This document shows, piece by piece, positions 9,630 to 17,728 of a stretch of 64,000 nt of DNA. The first letter of the stretch is position 1. Each line of letters begins with the position of its first letter. The notes under the pieces were generated by a model. It saw only the letters and a list, made by a program, of their open reading frames with translations. It was not told the origin of the DNA and did not search any database. A program made the translations under genes and the position numbers. Source of the stretch: GCA-002050365 sp964237235. Its GTDB lineage: Bacteria; Acidobacteriota; Blastocatellia; Pyrinomonadales; Pyrinomonadaceae. The stretch is from contig CAXSGY010000008.1 in NCBI GenBank assembly GCA_964237235.1, forward strand, positions 62,001 to 126,000, given 5' to 3'.

Positions 9630-9672
9630 GCGGCGCGGTTTTCGCTTTTTTTCAAAAGTCGAAACGCGCCGC
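9630..9672 (-). terminator. Likely intrinsic terminator of the cytosine deaminase gene
   Basis: On the minus strand the cytosine deaminase gene is followed by a GC-rich stem (9660-9672 pairing with 9630-9644, with a small bulge) and then by a T run. It lies between this gene and the thiolase start. Confidence 0.7.
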
Positions 9673-9692
9673 GCGATTCTGGAAATAAAAAT

Positions 9693-10145
9693 TTATTCGC
9701 CGATGTCTTCGTTCCAAACTTCGGAATTTTTTCTGATAAATTCCGCTAACATTTCGATGCATTCGCTCGAATTTAAGTCAATTATTTTTACGCCTTCCGC
9801 TTTGAGCCACTCGATACCGCCCTGAAAATTGACCGATTCGCCGACGACAACCGTGCCGATTTTAAATTGTTTGACCAAACCCGAACAATACCAGCACGGC
9901 GCGAGCGTCGTCACCATAATTTTATCCAGGTAAGTTTTTTGTCGTCCGGCTTTGCGAAAAGCATCGGTTTCGCCGTGAACCGACGCGTCGTTTTCTTGCA
10001 CGCGGCGATTATGTCCGCGCCCTAAAAGATTGCCCGCGTCGTCGAACAATGCCGCGCCAATCGGGATGCCGCCTTCGGCGAGTCCGCGCCGCGCTTCTTC
10101 GACGGCGACTTCGAGCATTTTTTGATAATCGAGTTCATCGTTCAT
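9693..10145 (-). CDS. Fungal-type cytosine/nucleoside deaminase
   Basis: A 150-aa zinc deaminase of the cytidine/deoxycytidylate deaminase fold. Zinc ligands and catalytic Glu are in HGETDAF (His57, Glu59) and APCWYC (Cys84, Cys87). Conservation along the whole chain, including GGIPIGAALFDD, GRGHNRRVQ, VVGESVNFQGG and the terminal EDIGE, recalls yeast cytosine deaminase Fcy1 more than bacterial CodA or tRNA adenosine deaminase TadA. That points to deamination of cytosine to uracil in pyrimidine salvage. A related guanine or nucleoside deaminase activity cannot be excluded. It stands alone, with a terminator after it. Confidence 0.85.
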   Translation of the reverse strand: MNDELDYQKMLEVAVEEARRGLAEGGIPIGAALFDDAGNLLGRGHNRRVQENDASVHGETDAFRKAGRQKTYLDKIMVTTLAPCWYCSGLVKQFKIGTVVVGESVNFQGGIEWLKAEGVKIIDLNSSECIEMLAEFIRKNSEVWNEDIGE

Positions 10146-10506
10146 AGCGCAAATTATTATTGAATCGTTCGCCGAAACGCAAATTCCGAAATAGTGTTTG
10201 TTTGAAAAGAATTAATAATAGAACTTCTACGGTTGAAATAAAAATACCGTTCAGGTTTTCGTTTTCGTGTTTTATTCGTGCTGATTCGTGTGTTTAGCAG
10301 AAGAAAAGTTGCCAATCGGCGAAGCGAAACAATACGAATAAAACACGAATCAATTTTTCAACTGCGTAATTTCTAATTAAATTACAAATATAGATTTTCT
10401 TTCTCAAGTATGTGCGTTTATAATTTTTTTATTCTGCGTTTTAGCGATTCAATTTTTCCAAAGTGAATTTGTCATTTTCCAAAACTATTAAAAAGGAGAT
10501 TTTTTT
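10146..10506. other. Divergent intergenic region with an inverted repeat
   Basis: This 361-bp AT-rich gap lies between two divergently transcribed genes. It holds a 16-bp perfect inverted repeat (10264-10279 with 10334-10349) built from the same TTCGTGTTxTATTCGT phrase as the palindrome at 19349-19423. The end of the gap carries the strong ribosome binding site of the next gene. No other gene was recognised. Confidence 0.6.
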
Positions 10507-11091
10507 ATGCTAGTCGCGCTCGAAGGAAGCTCGCCGACGACGGCGGGTTCAAACAATTATAAATATTACGTTTGGCAGGCATATCAACAAACCAAACAAG
10601 TGCCGAAAATTTATAAGGAAGGACCGGCGGCGATTTCGATGACGGGCAGTCCGATCAACATCAGAAAAATGGCGACCGCCGCGACGACTTTTATAATGGG
10701 CAATGCGGGACCGATTTTTTTAATCGGCTGGAGTCGCGGCGCGGCGGCTTGCATCCAAACCGCGCTCGATTTATTTCGCGCCAATTACCAGCCGAAAATC
10801 GAAGCGATGTTTTTGTTCGACGCGGTTGACCAGGACACTTCGACCGGCGATTTTTTGAACTTTATTCCCGCCAACGTGACGAACGTCTATCACGCGATTG
10901 CGACCGATAAAAGCTGGCTCGACCGAAAAATTTTTCCGACCTGCGGGCGTACCGCCGCGCCGGGCGTAAATTTGGTCGCGCAGAATTTTCACACATCGCA
11001 CGGCGGCATCGCCGGTGCCGATCCGAAAAAAGGCGATGCCGGATCGAAACAATGGATGTGGACCCAAATGCGAAACCACGGCGTTGTTTAA
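10507..11091 (+). CDS. Alpha/beta-hydrolase-like protein, DUF2235/Tle1-like (short form)
   Basis: A 194-aa protein with a nucleophile-elbow motif IGWSRGAA (Ser77), an acidic motif FLFDAVDQD (Asp105) and a late His in SHGGIAG (His165), in the order of a Ser-Asp-His triad. The same three motifs and spacing recur in the 244-aa protein at 14375-15109, so the two are paralogues. SRGA plus FDxVD recalls DUF2235 proteins and Tle1 phospholipase effectors, but the match is by eye. AAAAAGGAGAT just upstream supports the start. No signal peptide is visible. The N terminus is shorter than the paralogue's and lacks its DGT motif. Confidence 0.7.
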   Translation: MLVALEGSSPTTAGSNNYKYYVWQAYQQTKQVPKIYKEGPAAISMTGSPINIRKMATAATTFIMGNAGPIFLIGWSRGAAACIQTALDLFRANYQPKIEAMFLFDAVDQDTSTGDFLNFIPANVTNVYHAIATDKSWLDRKIFPTCGRTAAPGVNLVAQNFHTSHGGIAGADPKKGDAGSKQWMWTQMRNHGVV

Positions 11092-11110
11092 TCGAAAATA
11101 AATTTCGCAG

Positions 11111-11140
11111 AAAAAGGCGCGGTTTGATTCGCGCTTTTTC
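11111..11140 (+). terminator. Probable terminator hairpin
   Basis: An imperfect stem (11111-11120 with 11131-11140) ending in a T run lies 20 bp after the stop of the hydrolase-like gene and before the next start. It would separate the two genes at least partly. Confidence 0.5.
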
Positions 11141-11181
11141 CATTGAATCGCGGAAGAAACTTTAAAAATACTTTTAAATTT

Positions 11182-11541
11182 ATGTCTCAGGATTTTCAGG
11201 CGGGTGATTTTTTAATTTTTCAAATCGAGAGCGGTTTCGGGCTTTTGCGGCTTTTGGCGATTGATGAAACGAACGCGGAAACGATTTGGCATCTGGCTGC
11301 TTACGAGGAGATGTTTTTCGATACCGAATCGGCGGACGCGGCAATCGAAAATTCCGCTGCGCTGCACATCAGCTATTCGCATCTCGCTTTGACTAATCGG
11401 GCGTTTGAAAGCACGCAGGTCGCCAGAATGTCGAATCAACCTTTGTCTGAAACCGACGTAAAATCTTTGCGCGAATGGCGCGGAAATCCCGACCGAAAAA
11501 TTTCCGATTTGTCGGTCAGACTGCTTCTCGGTCTGCGTTGA
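11182..11541 (+). CDS. Hypothetical protein, 119 aa
   Basis: I recognise no family. The start is placed at the ATG at 11182 (MSQDFQAGDF). A TTG at 11143 would add 13 residues across the terminator and is less likely. The N-terminal 40 residues (GDFLIFQIESGFGLLRLLAI) read as a short beta-rich, SH3-like segment, and the C-terminal third is helical and charged. It is predicted cytoplasmic and acidic. It follows the SRGA hydrolase on the same strand, so a partner or protective role toward that protein is imaginable, but nothing in the sequence demonstrates it. Confidence 0.65.
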   Translation: MSQDFQAGDFLIFQIESGFGLLRLLAIDETNAETIWHLAAYEEMFFDTESADAAIENSAALHISYSHLALTNRAFESTQVARMSNQPLSETDVKSLREWRGNPDRKISDLSVRLLLGLR

Positions 11542-11565
11542 TATTTTTATCGTATTCATCAGAAA

Positions 11566-12759
11566 TTACAAATTTCTTCGTTTAATTTCCTTTCCGACCA
11601 AATCAAGCTCGCGGCTGACTTGTCCGACGACCGAAGTATTTTCCTGCGCCCGCCGAATCAAATACGGCACAACGTCTTTGACCGCGCCGTATGGAACGTA
11701 TTTCGAGACGTTGTAATCGTGTTTCGCCAGCACGTAAGAAAGATTGTCGCTCATTCCGTAAAGCTGCGAAAAGAAAACGTGCGGATGATTATGTTTGATA
11801 TTTTTGGCGTGAAGTTTTTCAGCCAGACGGCAGACGCTCGTTTCGTTGTGCGTTCCGGCGACGAAAGCGATTTCTTCGACGTTTTCCAGACAGAAATCAA
11901 TCGCCGCGTCGTAATCCTGATCGGTCGCGGTTTTATTCGGCTGAATCGGCGACGGATAATTCATTTCTTCCGCCCTGGCGCGCTCCTTTTCCATATACGC
12001 CCCGCGCACCAGTTTGACGGCTAAAAAATATCCGTTTTCGCGTGCCGCTCGATGCGAATTTTTCAGAAATTCGAGCCGGTCGCGGCGGTAAAGCTGAATC
12101 GTATTGTAAATCAGCGGCTGTTCGCGGTTGTATTTTTCCATCATTTCGACGGCAAGATTATCAACCGCGTTTTGAATCCAGGATTCTTCCGCATCAATAA
12201 AAATCGGTTGATTGAGCGAGTGCGCGTATTCGCAAATTTCATTAACCCGCGATTTGGCGCGTTCCCATTCCGCCGCTTCGCCTTTCAACAAATCTTTGCC
12301 GTCGTTGACTTTTTCTAAAATCTCGAACCGCGCCACGCCAGTAATTTTAAAGACGGCGAACGGAACCGCGTCGTCTTCTTTAGCGCGCGTAATCGTGCGG
12401 ATGATTTCGTTTTTCGTGCTTTCGAATACTTTTTCAGAAGATTTGCCTTCGACCGAATAATCCAAAATCGTGCCGATGTGTGACGCGCCGAGCTTTTCAA
12501 TCGTATTTTGACATTCTTCAATCGTTTCGCCGCCGCAGAATTGCTTGAAAATCGTGCGTTTGATAATGCCTTTAACCGGCAGACCGAGATCGAGAAAAAA
12601 TCCGGTCGTCTTGGTGCCGATGCTCGTCAAAAGCGGCGAATTCATTATTCTAAACAACCAGAATTTTTCTCTTAATTCGGGGTTCGATTTGTCGGCGAAA
12701 GCCGTCGCCGTGTCCTGGAAATTTAATTTGAAATCTGCTTCTGTTTTTACCGGTGTCAT
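11566..12759 (-). CDS. Proline dehydrogenase
   Basis: A 397-aa FAD-dependent proline dehydrogenase oxidising L-proline to pyrroline-5-carboxylate, the first step of proline catabolism. Barrel motifs are present: FIDAEESW, YLAVKLVRGAYMEKE, AGTHNETSV, FSQLYGMSD and the C-terminal VPYGAVKDVVPYLIRRAQEN, where the paired Arg bind the substrate carboxylate. It is a monofunctional enzyme without the P5C dehydrogenase or DNA-binding domains of PutA, and no P5C dehydrogenase was recognised in the window. It is divergent from proS, with about 100 bp between start codons. Confidence 0.95.
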   Translation of the reverse strand: MTPVKTEADFKLNFQDTATAFADKSNPELREKFWLFRIMNSPLLTSIGTKTTGFFLDLGLPVKGIIKRTIFKQFCGGETIEECQNTIEKLGASHIGTILDYSVEGKSSEKVFESTKNEIIRTITRAKEDDAVPFAVFKITGVARFEILEKVNDGKDLLKGEAAEWERAKSRVNEICEYAHSLNQPIFIDAEESWIQNAVDNLAVEMMEKYNREQPLIYNTIQLYRRDRLEFLKNSHRAARENGYFLAVKLVRGAYMEKERARAEEMNYPSPIQPNKTATDQDYDAAIDFCLENVEEIAFVAGTHNETSVCRLAEKLHAKNIKHNHPHVFFSQLYGMSDNLSYVLAKHDYNVSKYVPYGAVKDVVPYLIRRAQENTSVVGQVSRELDLVGKEIKRRNL

Positions 12760-12858
12760 TAGATATATTTTAACCGTTATCGCGCAAAAATTAAATGCAA
12801 ATTGTTTCTCGCCCCGATTTGCATTATTATTTTCAACTTACTTTTGATGAGAGATTTT

Positions 12859-14331
12859 ATGAGCAATAAATTACCGAAACGCAGCGAAAATTATTCAGAG
12901 TGGTATAACGAAATCGTCAAACGCGCCGATTTAGCCGAAAATTCCGCCGTGCGCGGCTGTATGGTCATCAAACCTTACGGCTTTTCCATCTGGGAAAAAA
13001 TGCAGAGAGCATTGGATGATATGTTCAAAGCGACCGGACACAGCAACGCTTATTTTCCGCTGTTCGTGCCGAAAAGTTTTCTCGAAAAAGAAGAAGAACA
13101 CGCCGAAGGATTCGCGAAGGAATGCGCCGTCGTGACGCATTATCGTCTGAAAAATAATCCGAACGGCAAAGGCTTGATTGTTGATCCGGAAGCGAAACTC
13201 GAAGAAGAATTAATCATTCGCCCGACGAGCGAAGCTATTATCTGGAACGCTTATAAAGGCTGGATTCAATCGTGGCGCGATTTGCCGCTTTTAATAAATC
13301 AGTGGGCAAACGTCGTGCGCTGGGAGATGCGAACGCGCGTGTTTTTGCGAACCGCCGAATTTTTATGGCAGGAAGGTCACACCGCGCACGCGACCGATGC
13401 CGAAGCAGTTGAAGAGACGGAAAGAATGCTCGGCGTTTACGCGACATTCGCCGAAGAATGGATGGCGATGCCGGTTTTGAAAGGCTTGAAATCGCCGAAC
13501 GAACGCTTTGCCGGCGCGGTGGAGACTTACTGCATCGAAGCCTTGATGCAGGACGGCAAAGCCTTACAATCCGGCACGTCGCATTATCTCGGACAGAATT
13601 TTGCGAAATCCTTCGACGTAAAGTTCGTCAACAAAGAAAATCAACTCGAATTTCCATACGCGACCAGTTGGGGCGTGTCCACCCGCTTGATGGGCGCGCT
13701 GATTATGGCGCATTCGGACGATAATGGTTTGGTTCTGCCGCCGAAGCTCGCCCCCGTTCAAACGGTCATCGTGCCGATTTACCGCAACGACGAAGATTTA
13801 CAGAAATTGACCGAACGCGTCAATCCAATCGTCGAAAAATTAAAATCGCTCGGCGTGTCGGTCAAGTTCGACGCGGATGACAAATATAAACCCGGTTATA
13901 AATTCGCCGAATACGAACTGCGCGGCGTTCCCGTGCGTCTGGCAATCGGAATGCGCGATTTGGAAAACAACACGGTCGAAGTCGCCCGCCGCGATACTTT
14001 ATCGAAGGAAACTTTACCGCTCGAAGGAATCGAAGAAAAAATCGTCGCTTTGCTCGACGAAATTCAGATGAATATTTATCAAAAGGCTTTGAAGTTCCGC
14101 GAGGAAAATACTTTCAAGGTTGATACGTGGGAAGAATTTAAGGAGCAGATCGAACGAGGCGGATTTATCGAAGCGCACTGGGACGGCACGGGCGAAACCG
14201 AAGAAAAAATCAAAGCCGAAACCAAAGCGACGATTCGCCTGATTCCGCTTGATGCCGCCGAAGAAGCCGGCAAATGCGTTTATTCGGGCGCGCCGTCAAA
14301 CGCACGCGTTGTTTTTGCCAGAGCCTACTAA
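12859..14331 (+). CDS. proS: Prolyl-tRNA synthetase, archaeal/eukaryotic-like type
   Basis: A 490-aa class II synthetase charging tRNA-Pro. It has the short ProS form without the editing insertion found in the E. coli enzyme. It shows the class II motifs (FRTAEFLWQEGHTAH with RWEMRTRVFLRT before it, and GTSHYLGQNFAKSFDVKF), an anticodon-binding domain (VQTVIVPIYRN onward) and the ProS C-terminal extension ending in Tyr, which is usual for this type (ARVVFARAY). The ATG at 12859 gives the standard N terminus MSNKLPKRSENYSEWYNE. In-frame codons upstream would add a hydrophobic run not seen in the family. Two hairpins follow the stop. Confidence 0.97.
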   Translation: MSNKLPKRSENYSEWYNEIVKRADLAENSAVRGCMVIKPYGFSIWEKMQRALDDMFKATGHSNAYFPLFVPKSFLEKEEEHAEGFAKECAVVTHYRLKNNPNGKGLIVDPEAKLEEELIIRPTSEAIIWNAYKGWIQSWRDLPLLINQWANVVRWEMRTRVFLRTAEFLWQEGHTAHATDAEAVEETERMLGVYATFAEEWMAMPVLKGLKSPNERFAGAVETYCIEALMQDGKALQSGTSHYLGQNFAKSFDVKFVNKENQLEFPYATSWGVSTRLMGALIMAHSDDNGLVLPPKLAPVQTVIVPIYRNDEDLQKLTERVNPIVEKLKSLGVSVKFDADDKYKPGYKFAEYELRGVPVRLAIGMRDLENNTVEVARRDTLSKETLPLEGIEEKIVALLDEIQMNIYQKALKFREENTFKVDTWEEFKEQIERGGFIEAHWDGTGETEEKIKAETKATIRLIPLDAAEEAGKCVYSGAPSNARVVFARAY

Positions 14332-14336
14332 AAAAA

Positions 14337-14362
14337 GAAGGCAATGAAACCTCATTGCCTTC
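14337..14362 (+). terminator. Hairpin after proS
   Basis: An 11-bp perfect stem (14337-14347 with 14352-14362, loop AACC) starts six bases after the proS stop. It is followed at once by the larger palindrome, whose left arm supplies the T run, so together they look like a convergent terminator. Confidence 0.75.
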
Positions 14363-14400
14363 CGCACGGTTTTTTTACGTTACGGTAAAAAAACCGTGCG
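14363..14400. terminator. Bidirectional palindromic terminator, 16-bp arms
   Basis: Arms 14363-14378 and 14385-14400 are perfect reverse complements containing T7/A7 tracts. It separates proS from the convergent hydrolase-like gene and overlaps that gene's last codons and stop. Confidence 0.8.
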
Positions 14401-15109
14401 TATTTAGAAACGGCTGCACGAAGATCCAAATCTGTTTGGAAACGGCGGCATCCTGTCCGTATGTGACATTAGTGTGATAATTCCAGACGGGTCCGGTTCT
14501 CACCGGAGAAAAGAAATCCTCCGCAAATCCTTCGTCAATAAAATCGTTGAGATTGCCGCCGTCGGGAAGCGGCCAGGGACAGCCGCCCATCCCGCCGTGC
14601 GTACACATAAACATCGTCGCCTGCGGATAATTGGTCGTGCGCGGGTTATAGCGCATCCCGTCGTTGCCGAAAGTCGCTCTCGAACGGGCAGCCGGATTGC
14701 GGATTACGTGACACACAAATTCGACGTTGTCCGGTATCACATCAGCGTCGTGGGCAATGTGCCGGTCAACACAGTCGAACATCATCAAGGCTTTCACTTT
14801 AATATTCAAATCATTTAATCTTTTGGCGATGACGACCGCGCCTAAAGCTCCGCGGCTGTAGCCGGTCAGCAATATCGGCTCGTTTGGAAGCGTGCGTCTT
14901 TTGTTTTGGATAAATTCAACGCCGCCGTTGATTGATTGCCAAAGATAACCGCCGTCCGCCAGCGGTCCGCGATAATATTCGCCGTTAGTCTTTTTGGCGC
15001 AAAGCCGTCTCACAAAACTATCTTTAAAAGCCTTATCGTATCTTTCGTTTCGAGCATCATTTAATCTCCACGAATCATCGGTTCCGTCGATACCAACTAA
15101 AATAGGCAT
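14375..15109 (-). CDS. Alpha/beta-hydrolase-like protein, DUF2235/Tle1-like (long form)
   Basis: A 244-aa paralogue of the protein at 10507-11091. It opens with GIDGTDDSW, resembling the DGT start of DUF2235 proteins. It continues with the nucleophile elbow LTGYSRGALG (Ser85), the acidic motif MMFDCVD (Asp112) and the His motif CTHGGMGG (His171). This supports a lipase or esterase-like triad. There is no signal peptide. Its last codons are encoded in the arm of a perfect 16-bp palindrome. The IS481-type element is inserted just upstream of its start (15146 on), so its promoter region may have been disrupted or replaced. Target molecule unknown. Confidence 0.75.
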   Translation of the reverse strand: MPILVGIDGTDDSWRLNDARNERYDKAFKDSFVRRLCAKKTNGEYYRGPLADGGYLWQSINGGVEFIQNKRRTLPNEPILLTGYSRGALGAVVIAKRLNDLNIKVKALMMFDCVDRHIAHDADVIPDNVEFVCHVIRNPAARSRATFGNDGMRYNPRTTNYPQATMFMCTHGGMGGCPWPLPDGGNLNDFIDEGFAEDFFSPVRTGPVWNYHTNVTYGQDAAVSKQIWIFVQPFLNTHGFFTVT

Positions 15110-15145
15110 ATTGAAAGCTCTCCCTTTTTTTGTTTTTTTACTAGG

Positions 15146-15168
15146 TGTTTAGTCCCAAAGTGTGATGG
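15146..15168 (+). repeat. IS left terminal inverted repeat
   Basis: The first 18 bases are identical to the reverse complement of the right end. Over 23 bases there are two mismatches, at positions 19 and 20. Confidence 0.88.
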
Positions 15169-15204
15169 TGTAAAATGCATAACACAAATCATCAAGGAGA
15201 CACT

Positions 15205-16155
15205 ATGGGACAAATTCTACACGGTTGCGCCGCTACGACAGCGGCACTCCGTCGAGCAATACAAAATAGTCAAGAAAGCTTGATCGCAATGGCTGACCGC
15301 TTTCATATCAATGTCAAAACCGTTGCCAAATGGCGCAAGCGGACGAGCGTTAAAGATTTGCCAATGGGTCCGCACGAGCCGCGTTCAACCGTTTTGACCT
15401 GCGAACAAGAAGCAATGATTGTCGCTTTTCGCCGCCAGACGCTTTTGCCGCTCGACGATTGTTTATATGCTTTGCAGCCGAGTATTCCAAATCTAACTCG
15501 ATCATCTCTGCATCGGTGTTTAAAGCGACACGGCATCAGTCGTCTGCCGGAGATCGAAGGTGACAAGCCGGTCAAGAAAAAGTTCAAGCAATATCCGATT
15601 GGCTATTTCCACATCGATATTGCTGAAGTTTCTACCGAAGAAGGGCGACTTTATTTATTCGTCGCTATTGATCGCACCTCAAAGTTTGCTTATGCCGAAC
15701 TGCACCTGAATCAAACACGTGACACAGCTTGTCAGTTTTTACGACAATTGGTTGCGATTGTCCCTTATCACATTCACACGATATTGACTGATAACGGCAT
15801 TGAATTTACCAACCGAGCAAAGGATAAATGGGCGTTTATGCATTTATTTGACCGCATCTGTTACCAGCATGAAATCGAACATCGGCTGACGAAAGTAAAT
15901 CATCCGTGGACGAATGGACAAGTCGAGCGAATGAATCGAACAATCAAAGAAGCAACCGTTAAGCGTTATTATTATGAAACGCACCAGCAACTCAAAGAAC
16001 ACTTGAAACTTTTTCTGGCGGCTTACAATTTTGCCCGGCGACTCAAGATGCTCAAGGGGTTGACGGCTTACGAATATATCGTTAAGTGCTGGCAAACTGA
16101 CAAAGAACGATTTAAGATTTACCCAAACCACTACACTTTGGGACTAAACATCTAA
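15205..16155 (+). CDS. IS481 family transposase
   Basis: A 316-aa DDE transposase with an N-terminal helix-turn-helix (about 15-50) and an rve integrase core. Likely catalytic residues are Asp138 in YFHIDIAEV, Asp196 in ILTDNGIEF and Glu241 in NGQVERMNRT. The start at 15205 is set by AAGGAGA at 15194-15200. An earlier ATG at 15175 would add ten residues and lacks such a site. The frame has no stop within the terminal repeats, so the last codon and the TAA (16153-16155) are supplied by flanking DNA. The frame is intact, so the element may be active. Confidence 0.95.
   Translation: MGQILHGCAATTAALRRAIQNSQESLIAMADRFHINVKTVAKWRKRTSVKDLPMGPHEPRSTVLTCEQEAMIVAFRRQTLLPLDDCLYALQPSIPNLTRSSLHRCLKRHGISRLPEIEGDKPVKKKFKQYPIGYFHIDIAEVSTEEGRLYLFVAIDRTSKFAYAELHLNQTRDTACQFLRQLVAIVPYHIHTILTDNGIEFTNRAKDKWAFMHLFDRICYQHEIEHRLTKVNHPWTNGQVERMNRTIKEATVKRYYYETHQQLKEHLKLFLAAYNFARRLKMLKGLTAYEYIVKCWQTDKERFKIYPNHYTLGLNI
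16128..16150 (-). repeat. IS right terminal inverted repeat
   Basis: Pairs with the left end at 15146-15168. It also encodes the C-terminal residues of the transposase. Confidence 0.88.
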
Positions 16156-16222
16156 CTTAATTGATCGTGTTTAAATAAATTTTTTGCCGAACCCGGCTTA
16201 AAATTTATTTTATCCTTGAAAA

Positions 16223-17725
16223 TCAGAGGGTTTTCGACGGCTTTTCTTTTTTTCGCATAATGATTTCGCCGGTCTGCGTCAGCGAACGAATCGGCGATAA
16301 ATCTTCGGCGTTGCCGCCGCGTTCCGCGAAACGGGTCGGCACGAGCAGATAATTGACGCGCGGCGCATTGTCATTATGCCTGAATATCTGCGCGAGCGAA
16401 TGCAGTCGGCGGTGCGTTTCGTTGGCGAGATTATGCGCCGCGTCGCGCAGTGTTTGCAGAAAATTATGACTTTTCGATTTTTGATCGAATTCGACGCGGC
16501 GATTTTCAGCAGTTAAAAAATGGCTGATTCGATTATGCGCCCGCGGCGGTTTGACCGCGCCGACGAGCGGCATATTTGAAAGTTCGAACGCCTGCAAAAC
16601 TTTTCGCGCCGCGCTGATTTGCGGCTTTCCGCCGTCAATTAAAATCAGATCGGGCAAAGTTTTCGGGTCGGGCAAAAGCCGCAAGCGTTCACGAACGGCG
16701 GCGGCGAGCGCGTTGGTTTCCGAAAGATTTTCAAATTCCCAAACCAAGCCGTCTTCGCGCCGCAAAACGCCGTCAACCGCGACGACGCGCGACGCGACGA
16801 TTGAATGTCCGGCTAAATGCGCGACATCGAAACATTCGACGCGGCGCGGTTTTTTTCGCAAATTAAAAAGCGATTTTAATTCGGCGGCGAGCTTCGCATC
16901 GTCAAAATTTTCGCGGCGGAGACGAGTCGAATCGGCGGCGAATTTTCGCGCCATCTGAATTGTCGGCGGAAGTTTGTCCGGCGCGGCGTAGATAATTTTT
17001 ATTTTGCGGCTGAATTCGTCGCTCAAAAATTTTTCCAGACGCTTTCGTTCCGCTAAATCAATCGGAATAAAAATTTGCTTCGGCGCGTAAAATTTATAAA
17101 ATTCGACGATAAATTTTTCGAGAATCGTTTCCGCGCCCGGGGTTTTGTCGAATTGAAAATCGAGCCGACCGACTGTTTTGCCGCGCCGCAGCGTTGATAA
17201 GTGCAGACGGATAATCTCGCCGTCTTCGCTTAGTGCGATGACATCATTCATTGTCGAAACATTCGTTTGCCACTTTGCGCTGTTGGAAATTTCCGCGACG
17301 ATTTCGCGTTTGTCGCGCCATTCGGCAGCCCTTTCAAATTCCAAATCTTCCGCCAGCCGCTCGATCTTCGCGTCAATTCTTTTCAGAGCGAGTTGGTGCT
17401 GATTCGACAAAATCAAATGAACGATTTCGACGGATTCCAAATAAACTTCGCGCGAACAAATTTGCGAAACGCACGGCGCGAGACAGCGATGTAGAAAATA
17501 TTCCGGGCAAGGCGCGTCGAAATCGCCCTGAACGTCAAGTTCGCACGGACGCAAACGAAAAATTCTTTCCAGCAAATCAATCAAACGTCTGGTCATTCCG
17601 CGCGGCAGAAACGCGCCGTAAATCGCTTGATTTTCTCGTCTGTCGTCCGGTCGGCGCGTGGCGAGCAGACGCGGAAATTTCTCGTCGAGCGTTAATTTTA
17701 AAAACGGATAATGTTTATTGTCCAT
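16223..17725 (-). CDS. UvrC-like endonuclease lacking the GIY-YIG domain
   Basis: A 500-aa homologue of excinuclease subunit C that starts where UvrC residue 100 or so would be (HYPFLKLTLDEKFPRLLATRR). The GIY-YIG domain for the 3' incision is absent. It is not hidden upstream, because an in-frame stop (the ligase stop) lies two codons before the ATG. Retained parts are four Cys at 61, 73, 81 and 85, with the spacing of the E. coli UvrC iron-sulphur ligands, a UVR helix pair (about 115-145), and the RNase-H-like nuclease with Asp300, Asp364 (LIDGGKPQ) and His431. The C-terminal helix-hairpin-helix pair is also missing. It is only 3 bp from the ligase gene, so the two are translationally linked. 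Likely a single-incision repair nuclease (inference). Confidence 0.85.
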   Translation of the reverse strand: MDNKHYPFLKLTLDEKFPRLLATRRPDDRRENQAIYGAFLPRGMTRRLIDLLERIFRLRPCELDVQGDFDAPCPEYFLHRCLAPCVSQICSREVYLESVEIVHLILSNQHQLALKRIDAKIERLAEDLEFERAAEWRDKREIVAEISNSAKWQTNVSTMNDVIALSEDGEIIRLHLSTLRRGKTVGRLDFQFDKTPGAETILEKFIVEFYKFYAPKQIFIPIDLAERKRLEKFLSDEFSRKIKIIYAAPDKLPPTIQMARKFAADSTRLRRENFDDAKLAAELKSLFNLRKKPRRVECFDVAHLAGHSIVASRVVAVDGVLRREDGLVWEFENLSETNALAAAVRERLRLLPDPKTLPDLILIDGGKPQISAARKVLQAFELSNMPLVGAVKPPRAHNRISHFLTAENRRVEFDQKSKSHNFLQTLRDAAHNLANETHRRLHSLAQIFRHNDNAPRVNYLLVPTRFAERGGNAEDLSPIRSLTQTGEIIMRKKEKPSKTL

Positions 17726-17728
17726 TCG

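Larger units (their letters stand above)
15146..16150 (+). mobile_element. IS481-family insertion sequence, complete
   Basis: A 1005-bp element bounded by 23-bp terminal inverted repeats (15146-15168 and 16128-16150, two mismatches) that begin TGT and end ACA. It carries one transposase gene. Left flank ACTAGG and right flank TCTAAC are partly alike. As I recall, the IS481 target is NCTAGN, which the left flank fits exactly and the right flank fits apart from one base. It lies between the hydrolase-like gene and the uvrC-like operon. Confidence 0.9.
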
